64,000 nucleotides of DNA from SZUA-430 sp964646885 (GTDB taxonomy: Bacteria > Pseudomonadota > Alphaproteobacteria > Micropepsales > Micropepsaceae). The translations under genes were made by a program, and so were the position numbers. Location: positions 30,014 to 94,013 of the forward strand of contig CAZYFM010000003.1 in assembly GCA_964646885.1 (NCBI GenBank), read 5' to 3'. The notes beneath the pieces were generated by a model. The model was not told the origin of the DNA. It did no database searches and was given only the letters and a program-made list of their open reading frames with translations. Shown in pieces: positions 53,871 to 62,491 of this stretch (positions within the stretch are counted from its first letter, which is position 1; each line of letters begins with the position of its first letter).

Positions 53871-55028
53871 ATGGGAAGACTCGTCACGACCAATGAAGAG
53901 CTGGCCGCCGCCTGCGAGCGATTTGCGGGAGCGCCCTACATTGCCATCGATACCGAGTTCATGCGGGACACCACATATTGGCCGAAACTCTGCCTCCTGC
54001 AGGCGGCCATCCCCGGTTTCGCGGTCGCAATAGACCCCCTGGCACCCGGCCTGGACCTGAAGCCCTTCTTCGAGTTCCTGACCAGGTCGGAGAGCATCAA
54101 GGTCTTTCATGCCGCACGCCAGGACATCGAGATTTTCTACCACCAGGCCGGGATGATCCCCTCGCCCCTGTTCGACACCCAGGTTGCCGCCATGGTGTGC
54201 GGGTTCGGTGACGCCGCCGCCTACGAGACGCTGGTTCGCGAGCTGGCCAATGTCCAGGTCGACAAGTCATCCCGCTTCACGGATTGGGCGCGACGCCCAT
54301 TGACCGACCGCCAGGTCGACTATGCGCTGTCGGACGTCACCCATCTCTGCCGGGTTTACGAGACCCTGAACCGCCAGCTTGAAAAGAGCGGCCGCTCGGC
54401 CTGGCTGGAAGAGGAACTCAATGTCCTGCGCTCGCCCGAGACCTACGAACTCAGGCCGGAAGAATCATGGCGCCGCCTGAAGCTTCGCAGTGGCAACCGC
54501 CGCTTCATGGCCGTGGTCGTCGAGGTTGCCGCCTGGCGCGAACGCATGGCGCAGGATCGCAATGTCCCGCGCAGCCGCATCATGAAGGACGACGCGCTTT
54601 TCGAAATCGCGGCCCAGGCGCCCGTGACGGCGGACGACCTTGAAAGCCTGCGCGGCATCCCGCGCGGGTTCTCGACCTCGAAGGGCGCAGCCGGATTGCT
54701 TGACGCGGTCAAGGCCGGCCTCGCCCTGCCTGCGTCGGCCGTCCCCGAAATCGAGCGCAACTCACCCGTCTCGGTGCCGCCGGTCCTCGGAGACATGCTC
54801 CGCGTGCTGTTGAAGATCCTGTGCGAGCAGCACGGTGTGGCCCAGAAGCTGATTGCCTCTTCGTCGGATCTTGACCACATCGCCGCCGACGACAATGCCG
54901 ACGTGCCAGCCCTGAATGGATGGCGGCGGGAGATCTTTGGAAATGCGGCGCTTGAACTGAAGCATGGCCGCATCGCATTGACCATCCGCAATCGCAAGCC
55001 TGCCGTCGTGGCCGTCGAACGCACCTGA
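53871..55028 (+). CDS. rnd: ribonuclease D
   Basis: A 385-residue 3'-5' exoribonuclease involved in tRNA 3' maturation. The DEDDy exonuclease motifs are visible: YIAIDTEFMRDTTYWP (Asp/Glu), VFHAARQDIEIFYHQ (Asp) and VDYALSDVTHLCRVYE (Tyr and Asp). Two C-terminal HRDC-like helical domains follow. ATG 53871 is chosen because the long in-frame opening upstream to 53724 overlaps aspS and is not protein-like. It is divergently transcribed from aspS. Confidence 0.94.
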   Translation: MGRLVTTNEELAAACERFAGAPYIAIDTEFMRDTTYWPKLCLLQAAIPGFAVAIDPLAPGLDLKPFFEFLTRSESIKVFHAARQDIEIFYHQAGMIPSPLFDTQVAAMVCGFGDAAAYETLVRELANVQVDKSSRFTDWARRPLTDRQVDYALSDVTHLCRVYETLNRQLEKSGRSAWLEEELNVLRSPETYELRPEESWRRLKLRSGNRRFMAVVVEVAAWRERMAQDRNVPRSRIMKDDALFEIAAQAPVTADDLESLRGIPRGFSTSKGAAGLLDAVKAGLALPASAVPEIERNSPVSVPPVLGDMLRVLLKILCEQHGVAQKLIASSSDLDHIAADDNADVPALNGWRREIFGNAALELKHGRIALTIRNRKPAVVAVERT

Positions 55029-55113
55029 ACAAGGGCCGCGCTGGCTTGCCGGGTTCCGGACACCGCTCTAACCTGCGCCCCCAGCGGCACGGTTGCCGCC
55101 GGGAACTCGTGTC

Positions 55114-56037
55114 ATGAAACTGCTGCGCATCATCACGCTCGTGTCGGCCGCGTTGCTCGTGGCGGCAGCCGCGGCCTATTACTGGCTGATTGTCGAAAGC
55201 CACATGCCCTCAACCGGCAGCTACACGATTGACCTGGCCGAAATTCGCAAGCTCGCCGGCGATATACCGGGGGCCATGCCGGATGACATCCGGGTCGAGA
55301 CCGTAGGCACCATCACGTTCCCGCGAACGGCGGTTGTTGCAGGCGACGGCTGGGAAGGCACGGCCCTTCCCGTGTCGGCATTCCAGCTGAACTATCCGGA
55401 CAAGTCCGTCCTCGTGGACGTGGCATTCGACGAACCCACCGCCATCACGGGAGAGGCTCCTGTTTCCGGTTATGACAGCGCCGCGTTCCAGCGCATCGTG
55501 GATGCGATGAACAAGGCTTCGTTGATCCTCGTGACACACGAGCACTGGGACCACGCAGCGGGCCTGTTCGCGCAGCCCAATCTCGAGCAGCTGCTGCAGG
55601 TGACGAAACTGAACCGGGAGCAGGTCGAACACGCGGACCGCATGGCTCCGGCGGAGTTTCCCGAAAGGCTGAAGGCGGGCTACACGCCAGTCTCGTATGA
55701 GCAGTATCTCGCGGTCGCACCCGGCGTTGTGCTCATCCGCGCAGCCGGTCACACGCCCGGCAGCCAGATCGTCTACGTGCGCCGTGCAGACGGGCGCGAG
55801 ATCCTCTTCATTGGCGATGTGGCCTGGCACAGGCGCAACATCGACCTCGTCCGTGAACGTGCGCGACTGGTGACCTGGTGGTTCCTCAAGGAGGACCGCA
55901 ACGCCGTGATGCTGCAGCTCGCCGAACTCAAGCGACTGCAGGGCGAACACCCGGAGGTGTTCATCATGCCCGGACATGATCCCGGAGAATTGCAGAAAGC
56001 GCTTCAGCAGGGTCTGGTGACGCAGCGCTTCAGATAG
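55114..56037 (+). CDS. metallo-beta-lactamase-fold hydrolase with membrane anchor
   Basis: A 307-residue protein. An N-terminal hydrophobic helix (about residues 5-24, ending AAAYYWLI) serves as anchor or signal, then comes an MBL domain with the zinc motif VTHEHWDHAAGLF (HxHxDH), a later His in RAAGHTPGSQIVYV, Asp in LFIGDVAWH and a final His in IMPGHDPGE. All five metal positions are present, so it is probably active. The substrate is unknown; lactone or ester hydrolysis in the periplasm is possible. The start at 55114 gives the clean anchor. It is convergent with the TetR gene. Confidence 0.85.
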   Translation: MKLLRIITLVSAALLVAAAAAYYWLIVESHMPSTGSYTIDLAEIRKLAGDIPGAMPDDIRVETVGTITFPRTAVVAGDGWEGTALPVSAFQLNYPDKSVLVDVAFDEPTAITGEAPVSGYDSAAFQRIVDAMNKASLILVTHEHWDHAAGLFAQPNLEQLLQVTKLNREQVEHADRMAPAEFPERLKAGYTPVSYEQYLAVAPGVVLIRAAGHTPGSQIVYVRRADGREILFIGDVAWHRRNIDLVRERARLVTWWFLKEDRNAVMLQLAELKRLQGEHPEVFIMPGHDPGELQKALQQGLVTQRFR

Positions 56038-56046
56038 CTGCAGCGA

Positions 56047-56724
56047 TCACGAAATCTCCCTGAACCTCAGGCGGGATGCGAGGGGCGTCGCCCCGTTGTC
56101 GGTGCAGAGCAGCGCCTTCAGAGCCGACATCGAACCATCAATGTACGCCTCCACGAGCGCCGGGCTCATGCTGTTTTCACGCAGGAGTGTCCGGTCAAGC
56201 ATCGCGTGGAACAGGGGCGCAGTCATCATCTTCTGGATCACTTCCACGTTGAGCGGAACGCACTGGCCCGAAGAAATGAGATGCGCGATGTAGCTGCGGG
56301 CGGCTGTGGATGCGGGAACGGACAGGTAGCGTGCAAACGCTGCCGTAAGCTCCTCGGAGTGTCCGCCTTCCCGAATGAGCAGGCTGAATGCTTCGACGCT
56401 CCGCGCTGAAGAAACCAGTTGCTTGTAGCCATGCGCTGTCTGGTCGAGGAACACCGGCAACGCAGGCTTTTCGTCTGCCGCGCGGAGGATCCAGCCATAG
56501 TCGACGTCATCGACGGCCGACTTGAACACCGCGTCGATCAACATCTGCTTGCTGGGGAACACCTCGTAGACCGTAGGCTTGGACACGCCGAGCGCCTTGC
56601 CGAGGTCCGCCATCGACGTCTGCGAGATGCCGTTCGTCAGGTAAAGGCGCCGGGCGGTCTGAACGATGACATCCCGGAATTCATCCCGGTTCTTGGTGCG
56701 CGCATGTGCTGGTCTCGCGTTCAT
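56047..56724 (-). CDS. TetR/AcrR family transcriptional regulator
   Basis: A 225-residue repressor-type protein. The helix-turn-helix (GISQTSMADLGKALGVSKPTVYEVFPSKQML, about residues 30-60) is typical of TetR. The C-terminal ligand domain is unspecific. ATG 56724 has GAGGGAG upstream, while the frame stays open to 56832. A strong symmetric site lies about 165 bases upstream (56887-56919) and no other gene starts near it, which points to autoregulation. The gene lies downstream of the leftward citrate synthase and could also regulate genes elsewhere. Confidence 0.88.
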   Translation of the reverse strand: MNARPAHARTKNRDEFRDVIVQTARRLYLTNGISQTSMADLGKALGVSKPTVYEVFPSKQMLIDAVFKSAVDDVDYGWILRAADEKPALPVFLDQTAHGYKQLVSSARSVEAFSLLIREGGHSEELTAAFARYLSVPASTAARSYIAHLISSGQCVPLNVEVIQKMMTAPLFHAMLDRTLLRENSMSPALVEAYIDGSMSALKALLCTDNGATPLASRLRFREIS

Positions 56725-56886
56725 GTGTCCCGACGCTCCCTCGGCTGAGTACGCTCGCGTCGTCAACCTCGTACCTGCCAGAAGAGCCAGCTCCACCAAC
56801 TCGCCGGTAGCCGGGAGATTCACGACAAACACATGTTTGGCGCAAACCCTAACTCATTGAAAGTGCTGAATGCATGCCAAAAATGG

Positions 56887-56919
56887 CTACCCCTTGGTAG
56901 ATAATCTACCTTGGGGTAG
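56887..56919. promoter_or_regulatory. tandem palindromic operator, probable TetR site
   Basis: Two copies of CTACC-N4-GGTAG (56887-56900 with CCTT, and 56906-56919 with TTGG) are separated by ATAAT, a 19-base centre spacing (nearly two helical turns). The whole 33 bases also form one larger dyad around TAA. This is the layout expected for two cooperating regulator dimers on one DNA face. Confidence 0.75.
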
Positions 56920-57003
56920 GCGACACGAAGGTCTTGCCGGGACCTATTGAAAAGCGCGGTCCAAGTACCGGCCTCGGATCGCCGACGCCCGAACATCAGC
57001 GCG

Positions 57004-58071
57004 TCAGGCGGCCCGGCCGGGCATTGGCCCCACGTATCGGGACTGCGGCCGGATCAGGCGCCCCGTGGCCTCCTGCTCGCGGATGTGCGCGATCCATCCT
57101 GCCGTTCGACCCGTGGCAAAGACCGGCGTGAACGCCGCGCGCGGAATGTCCAGCGCCTCCAGCAACAACGCCGTGTAGAACTCGACATTGGTGTCCAGGC
57201 GTCGTTCGGACTTGAACCCCTTCAGCGCCCGCAGCGCCGCGGCCTCGACCTGCTCCGCAAAGGCAATCCGGTTGTCGCGCCCCCTTAGCTTCTGCACGAC
57301 GGCCTTGAGCACATTCGCGCGCGGGTCCCTCACCCGGTAGACCCGATGCCCAAATCCCATCAAACGCTCGCCCCGCTGAAGCGCAGCCGAGATCCACGCT
57401 TCCGCACGAGAGGGCTCACCGATCTCGTCGAGCATGTCCAGCACGGGTCCTGGCGCCCCTCCGTGCAGCGGACCCTTCAGGGCGCACAGACCCGCGAGCA
57501 CGGCAGACGGCAGGCCCGCCGCCGTCGACGCCACAACGCGTGATGCAAAAGTCGAAGCATTGAAACCATGATCGATCACGGTCACGAGGTAGGTCTCGAA
57601 CGCCCGCACCTCGGCCGCATCTCCTTCGCGCCCGCGGAGCATGCGCAGCACGTCATCGGCGTGGGAACGCATTGGATCCGGCTCGATGACCGGTAGTCCG
57701 GCGACAAGCCGGCAGGCATGGGCGGCCGCCGTGCCGGCCGCCGCCAGCATCAACACAGGCTCCCGATCCCGTACGCCGTCGGCGATTCCTGCCAGCAGGC
57801 AACGCATCGCTTCGACCGCAGTCATCTGCGTCCATGGAGCCGACATCGCCGCGAACAGGCGATGGGCCTCCACGCGCGCCAGTCCGGCTTCGGCCCTCAG
57901 GTTCCGGCCGTCGTGGAAGGCACGCCACAACAGCCCTGTTGCGTCCTCGAAACCAAATCTCTCGACAAGGTCCTCGAGGTCATGGCCGCTCACGATCAGC
58001 CGCCCCGCTTCACCATCGACATGGCTCAAAACCGTGTCGGCAGCAATCACGTCATCAAGTCCGGCCTTCAT
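57004..58071 (-). CDS. citrate synthase/methylcitrate synthase family protein
   Basis: A 355-residue enzyme of the citrate synthase superfamily, which condenses an acyl-CoA with oxaloacetate. The active-site histidines are in LKGPLHGGAPG and GFGHRVYRV. The position of the catalytic Asp reads TNVEFYTALLL, with Glu in place of Asp; I believe this variant occurs in related family members. The C-terminus (FATGRTAGWIAHIREQ, RLIRPQSRYVGP) is typical. The protein is shorter than housekeeping GltA (about 430), so it may be a methylcitrate or accessory enzyme. It is divergent from a second homologue that carries a DNA-binding-like domain. Confidence 0.85.
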   Translation of the reverse strand: MKAGLDDVIAADTVLSHVDGEAGRLIVSGHDLEDLVERFGFEDATGLLWRAFHDGRNLRAEAGLARVEAHRLFAAMSAPWTQMTAVEAMRCLLAGIADGVRDREPVLMLAAAGTAAAHACRLVAGLPVIEPDPMRSHADDVLRMLRGREGDAAEVRAFETYLVTVIDHGFNASTFASRVVASTAAGLPSAVLAGLCALKGPLHGGAPGPVLDMLDEIGEPSRAEAWISAALQRGERLMGFGHRVYRVRDPRANVLKAVVQKLRGRDNRIAFAEQVEAAALRALKGFKSERRLDTNVEFYTALLLEALDIPRAAFTPVFATGRTAGWIAHIREQEATGRLIRPQSRYVGPMPGRAA

Positions 58072-58103
58072 GGAATGTCTCCTTTCGCGCTTGCGTCACC
58101 GCA

Positions 58104-58158
58104 TTCCATATGAAATCGTCGGCCAACACCGTCAATCTTGAATCAACATATCAATATG
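58104..58158. promoter_or_regulatory. AT-rich palindromes between the two citrate synthase genes
   Basis: In this 84-base divergent gap are TTCCATATGAAA (58104-58115, one mismatch) and CATAT-CA-ATATG (58147-58158). The second overlaps the ATG of the rightward gene. They stand out from GC-rich surroundings and could be operators, perhaps for the helix-turn-helix domain encoded next to them. Confidence 0.4.
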
Positions 58159-59373
58159 ACAACATCCGCCCGCCGCAGGAATTCGCCGAAATCGCGGGAG
58201 GCGCTGCTGGATGCCCATGCCGCAACGCGCCTTCTCGGTGTCAGCAGAAACACGCTCTACGCGTATGTGAGCCGTGGCCTTGTCCGCGCCACCGCCAACC
58301 CCGCCAATCCGAAAGCCAGCCTCTACATCGCCGCCGACATCCATGCGCTCATCGATCGCAAGACGCGCCTGAGGCGCCCGAGGGCAGCAGCCGCCACGGC
58401 GCTCGATTTCGGCCTCCCTGTCCTGAAGACGCGGCTGACCCACTTCGAGGACGGCCGCCTGTTCTACCGTTCGGCGGATGCCATTGAACTGTCCAGAACG
58501 GCGACACTTGAGGAGGCGGCCAACCTCATCTGGAATACGGGCAGCTTCGATCCATTTTCGGGCCTGTCGTTCGACACGGGATCCATCCCCGGCTGGAACG
58601 AACTTGCACGACAGTTTGCCGGCGCTCCTGCCACCGACAGGGCCTGCGCCCTGCTCCCGCTCCTCACGCTAAACGCGAACCCCTATGCGGGTCAGGCAGG
58701 CCAGACCGCCTTTCGCGCCGCCGCGCGCCTTCTCCTCGCCGTCACCGCCGCATGCGCCGACATCCAGGGAAAGATCAGCGGTCCGGTGCACAAGGCTGTC
58801 GCACGGAAACTGGGCAAGCCGCGCGACGCAGAAAACATACGTCGCGCGCTCGTGCTGCTGGCGGACCACGAACTGAACGCGTCCACCTTTGCCGTGCGCG
58901 TCGTCGCCTCGACGGGCGCCCGCCTGACCAACTGCGTGCTCGGCGGCCTCGCCGCCCTGAGCGGTCCACGTCACGGCGCAGCCAGCGAACGGGCAAGGAC
59001 CTTCATTTCCCAGGCTGCAACGGCCGGCGACGCCTACCGCCTCGTGGGCGAACGACTGGAGGCGGGCGAACTCGTCCCCGGGTTCGGTCACTTCGTGTAC
59101 GGCGAAGGAGACCCGCGCGCGCGGGAACTCCTGTCCCACCTTGAGCCGGACCCGATCGCCAGTGCATTCGAACGGGCGGTTCGCGACCTCTCCGGAACGG
59201 AACCAAACATCGACTTTGCGCTCGTGGCCCTCGAACGGGCCCGAGACCTGCCCCCGGGCACGGCACTCATGCTGTTCGCCATCGCGAGGACCGCCGGATG
59301 GCTCGCCCACGCCTTCGAACAGCGCGCGGCCGGCAGCATCATCCGCCCCCGGGCGGAGTATGTGAACGAGTAG
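58156..59373 (+). CDS. citrate synthase homologue with N-terminal helix-turn-helix domain
   Basis: A 405-residue protein. Residues 15-65 (ALLDAHAATRLLGVSRNTLYAYVSRGLVRA) look like a MerR/excisionase-type helix-turn-helix. From about residue 85 a citrate synthase fold follows, with LSGPRHGAAS, GFGHFVYGEGDPRA and EPNIDFALVAL, so the two histidines and the catalytic Asp are kept. The C-terminal RTAGWLAHAFEQ is as in the neighbouring enzyme. Fusions of this sort are known in databases, but I know of no assigned role; it may be an enzyme that binds DNA, or a metabolite sensor. ATG 58156 is taken; an in-frame TTG lies 18 bases upstream. Confidence 0.82.
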   Translation: MTTSARRRNSPKSREALLDAHAATRLLGVSRNTLYAYVSRGLVRATANPANPKASLYIAADIHALIDRKTRLRRPRAAAATALDFGLPVLKTRLTHFEDGRLFYRSADAIELSRTATLEEAANLIWNTGSFDPFSGLSFDTGSIPGWNELARQFAGAPATDRACALLPLLTLNANPYAGQAGQTAFRAAARLLLAVTAACADIQGKISGPVHKAVARKLGKPRDAENIRRALVLLADHELNASTFAVRVVASTGARLTNCVLGGLAALSGPRHGAASERARTFISQAATAGDAYRLVGERLEAGELVPGFGHFVYGEGDPRARELLSHLEPDPIASAFERAVRDLSGTEPNIDFALVALERARDLPPGTALMLFAIARTAGWLAHAFEQRAAGSIIRPRAEYVNE

Positions 59374-59508
59374 CAACGGCGCAGCATCCCGGCACCGGCG
59401 TCAGCCATCCCGCGAAGCCCGGATCATTGCCCTGCGAGGGTTGATTCCGTCGGGAATTAGCGGCAAAACCCCCACCACATTCGCTTCCGCAGCACACAGG
59501 GGTTTTGC

Positions 59509-60411
59509 ATGTCCATTCGCTTTGACGGAAAAGTTGCCATCGTGACCGGAGCCGGCGGCGGCCTAGGCCGTTGTCACGCCCTCGAACTCGCCCGCCGCGG
59601 CGCAAAGGTCGTGATCAATGACCTCGGCGGCAGCGTCGACGGTTCCGGCGGATCCTCGGAAGCCGCAAAGAAGGTCGTCGAGGAGATCAAGTCCTTCGGC
59701 GGCGAAGCGATCGCCAACGGCGCATCGGTAACGGATGACGCCGGCGTGGCGGGCCTCGTCAAGCAGACGCTGGACACCTTCGGCCGGATCGACATCCTCG
59801 TGAACAATGCCGGCGTCCTGCGCGACAAGAGCTTCACGAAGATGGAAGTGAAGGACTTCGAATTCGTGCTCGACGTCCACCTTGTCGGCTCCGTGAAGGT
59901 CACCAAGGCCTGCTGGGACACGATGAAGGCGCAGCAGTACGGCCGCATTGTCATGACCTCGTCCTCGTCGGGTCTCTACGGCAATTTCGGCCAGACCAAC
60001 TATGGCGCCGCGAAGCTCGGCCTCGTGGGCTTCATGAACACGCTCAAGCTCGAAGGCCAGAAGGACAACATCAAGGTCAATTCGCTCGCCCCCGTCGCGG
60101 GCACGCGCATGACCGAAAACCTCATGCCTCCGCAGGCACTTGAAGCGCTGAAGCCAGAATACGTGACGCCGGGCGTGATTTACCTCGTCAGCGAAGACGC
60201 CCCCAATGGCGTGATCCTCGCTGCCGGCGGCGGCGCCTTTGCGGTTGCCCAGATCGTCGAATCCCACGGCGCCTTCCTGGGCCACCAGGGACTGACGGCC
60301 GAGAAGGTCGCCGAAAACTGGTCGAAGATTTCCGACATGAACGGCGCCAAGGCCTACTTCATGGGCGGAGAGCAGACCCAGAAGTTCTTCGCGCGCATCG
60401 CCGGCAACTAG
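59509..60411 (+). CDS. SDR dehydrogenase, 3-hydroxyacyl-CoA dehydrogenase type
   Basis: A 300-residue NAD(P)-dependent short-chain dehydrogenase. The cofactor motif IVTGAGGGLGRCHALELA is at about residues 11-28, NNAG in ILVNNAGVLRD, and the catalytic residues are in TSSSSGLYGNFGQTNYGAAKLG (Ser, Tyr, Lys). The DLGGSVDGSGGSS segment after strand two is typical of the (3R)-hydroxyacyl-CoA dehydrogenase domain of peroxisomal MFE-2. A role in fatty-acid or steroid side-chain oxidation is likely. AGGGG precedes the ATG. Its stop shares bases with the stop of the convergent membrane-protein gene (four-base overlap). Confidence 0.9.
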   Translation: MSIRFDGKVAIVTGAGGGLGRCHALELARRGAKVVINDLGGSVDGSGGSSEAAKKVVEEIKSFGGEAIANGASVTDDAGVAGLVKQTLDTFGRIDILVNNAGVLRDKSFTKMEVKDFEFVLDVHLVGSVKVTKACWDTMKAQQYGRIVMTSSSSGLYGNFGQTNYGAAKLGLVGFMNTLKLEGQKDNIKVNSLAPVAGTRMTENLMPPQALEALKPEYVTPGVIYLVSEDAPNGVILAAGGGAFAVAQIVESHGAFLGHQGLTAEKVAENWSKISDMNGAKAYFMGGEQTQKFFARIAGN

Positions 60412-61049
60412 CGCTTTCGCGTCGGAATGGGGCTGACCCGCAGCGTGTCATCTGCAACGTAGGTGACACGCGACCGGCTGATGAGGAAGCCCGCAGCCGC
60501 CAGCACCACGCTGGCAATCTGGACCAGCAGGACCAGTCGCGCCTTGTCGACCGCGATCGTCTCCACGCCTGCTGCATCGCGCACAGGCTTCATCAGCGCA
60601 AGGAAGTCGCCCCACAGGGCCGACAGAAGGTGATAGGCATCGGCAAAGACACCCATGTATCCGGCATAGACAAAGGATGCGGTCTCGAAGTCCTGCTCGA
60701 CGACGTATCCGTAGGCAAGGAAGCCGAGAACCGCGCCGATGGGAAGGAACGGCAGCATGGCGATGTTGATGATGCGCCCCATCGCCATGACGATCTCGCC
60801 GCGCGTCAGGTCCAGGCATCCGGCGATGAAGCTCAGGCTCCCGAAAAAGCAGATGAAGAACAGGAACAGGGCGAGGATGACATCGACCACCTGCCACAGC
60901 GGGATATGGAAAATTCCGTGAGTGATGCCGGCGAACAGCAAGGACAGGATGCCATACGCCAGCCACGCCTGGCCAAAGTCCTTCAGCACCAGGGCCCAGT
61001 ATGCAAAGGGTCCCTCGACCCTGCGGGCAGCCTCACGTCCGTTTGCCAT
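60408..61049 (-). CDS. multi-pass membrane protein, hypothetical, 213 aa
   Basis: No family recognised. There are four or five hydrophobic helices: about residues 28-48 (WLAYGILSLLFAGITHGIF), 52-75 (VVDVILALFLFFICFFGSLSF), 92-115, one weak helix near 125-150, and 170-190 (LVLLVQIASVVLAAAGFL). A short basic tail ends PTRKR. ATG 61049 is used although a TTG three codons earlier is in frame. It is convergent with the SDR gene, with stops overlapping by four bases. Confidence 0.7.
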   Translation of the reverse strand: MANGREAARRVEGPFAYWALVLKDFGQAWLAYGILSLLFAGITHGIFHIPLWQVVDVILALFLFFICFFGSLSFIAGCLDLTRGEIVMAMGRIINIAMLPFLPIGAVLGFLAYGYVVEQDFETASFVYAGYMGVFADAYHLLSALWGDFLALMKPVRDAAGVETIAVDKARLVLLVQIASVVLAAAGFLISRSRVTYVADDTLRVSPIPTRKR

Positions 61050-61162
61050 GGTCAACAAGCCCTCTTCGCATTGTCATCGGGCAAAACTAGTGTGAGGCGA
61101 CATGGGGGTAAAGACACGCGAAACGTGGCCTCGCTCCTCCGGTTCTCCAGAAAGGCGTATTC

Positions 61163-61621
61163 TTGAACAAGATCGGCATCCGCACACTGGCATTCCGCGG
61201 CATTGGCGGCGCGGGCGCCATCGCCCTCATGATCTGGCTATCCAAGTTTTTCGCCATTCCCCTGATGTGGATCCCGTTTTCCACCTCGATCGTGATGGTC
61301 ATGGGCAGCCCCGAGGCTCCACCCGCTCAGCCGAAGCGGGTCCTCGGCGGTCACTTGATCTGCGCCGCATCGGGCCTGGCGTGCACGATGATTCTGGGTT
61401 CCGATGTCTGGATCGCGGCGCTGGCCGTGGGCCTCGCCATCATGGTGATGCTCTGGCTCGATGTGTTCCATCCGCCCGCCGGCATCAGCCCGGTGATCAT
61501 TGCAAGCAGCCACGCCACGCCGCTCTACATGCTCACCCCTGTTCTCGCAGGCGTCGCCATCCTCCTCGCCTACGCATTCATGTTTCATCGGGTCACCGGC
61601 ACGAAGTGGCCGCAACCCTGA
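61163..61621 (+). CDS. HPP family membrane protein
   Basis: A 152-residue integral membrane protein with about four helices and the family motif in LWLDVFHPPAGISPVI. HPP proteins are mostly uncharacterised; some plant and cyanobacterial members take part in nitrite transport. The start is TTG at 61163 (AAAGG lies seven bases upstream), and no ATG is available at the proper place. It ends directly at the stop of the convergent SDR gene, one base apart. Confidence 0.82.
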   Translation: MNKIGIRTLAFRGIGGAGAIALMIWLSKFFAIPLMWIPFSTSIVMVMGSPEAPPAQPKRVLGGHLICAASGLACTMILGSDVWIAALAVGLAIMVMLWLDVFHPPAGISPVIIASSHATPLYMLTPVLAGVAILLAYAFMFHRVTGTKWPQP

Positions 61622-62488
61622 CTACCTGCGTGTCGGGTCCGTGATCATCGCGGATAGCGCCGAGCCGCCCCGTGCCTTGAGCTCCTCGGCACAGAGCCGT
61701 TCGACTTCCGGCATTTGCTCGCGATAGGCTGAGGCATTTCCAGCAACGAACCAGCGCATGGCCATGGCCAGTCGCAGCCAGCCGGGTGCCATGATGCGCC
61801 GCCGCCGCGCCTGCACGCCGCTGACGATTGCCGCCGTCGCGATGTCGAGAGGAGCGACACCACGCAACGGCGCCGGGAGGTGCTCGCGCACATGCTTGAA
61901 CCCCTTGTGGGAATTGCCGGTCCGGACCAGATCGGTGTCAAGCCAACCGAAATAGGCCACCCCCACATCAACCCCGAGATGCGAAACCTCGGCCCTGAAT
62001 GTGTTGCACAGGTTTTCCGTCGCGCCCTTGCTCGCGCCATAGGCGGCCATGCCCGGCGGCGCGAATGCCGCTGCAATCGACGCCACGCCCAGGAAGTAGC
62101 CCCGGCTCTCGGTCAGGTGGGGCAGAGTCGCCTGGATCAGGTTGAACGTGCCTTCCACATTGACCGCCATGACACGCCGGAAGTGATCCGGGGCCATGGT
62201 TCTCAGGAGATCAAAGTTCGAAATCCCCGCATTGGAGACAACGGCATCAATGCGCCCGTACCGCTCGCGCGTGGCCTCGACGGCATTGCCGATCGAGTAC
62301 CGATCCGTGACGTCGGCTTCGAAGGCGAGCACGCCTTCCCCGATCTCCCTCGCTTTCTGACGAAGGAGATCTCCTTCCAGACCGACCAGCGAAACAGCAT
62401 AGCCAGCCTTCGCGAGCCCTGCTGCCACGCCCGCCCCGATGCCGCGGGCGGCGCCCGTAATGATGGCTACCTTCCGGGCGCCTGCCAT
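61622..62488 (-). CDS. SDR family oxidoreductase
   Basis: A 288-residue short-chain dehydrogenase. The cofactor motif AIITGAARGIGAGVAAGLA is at about residues 8-26, the NAG-type loop reads VVSNAGISN, and the catalytic Tyr/Lys are in MAAYGASKGATENL, with Ser in GVASIAAAF. The C-terminal region (MAPGWLRLAMAMRWFVAG) is partly hydrophobic. It is the last gene of a leftward operon behind an acyl-CoA dehydrogenase (three-base gap) and an ABM-domain protein. The substrate is probably a lipid-derived alcohol or ketone. Confidence 0.88.
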   Translation of the reverse strand: MAGARKVAIITGAARGIGAGVAAGLAKAGYAVSLVGLEGDLLRQKAREIGEGVLAFEADVTDRYSIGNAVEATRERYGRIDAVVSNAGISNFDLLRTMAPDHFRRVMAVNVEGTFNLIQATLPHLTESRGYFLGVASIAAAFAPPGMAAYGASKGATENLCNTFRAEVSHLGVDVGVAYFGWLDTDLVRTGNSHKGFKHVREHLPAPLRGVAPLDIATAAIVSGVQARRRRIMAPGWLRLAMAMRWFVAGNASAYREQMPEVERLCAEELKARGGSALSAMITDPTRR

Positions 62489-62491
62489 GGA

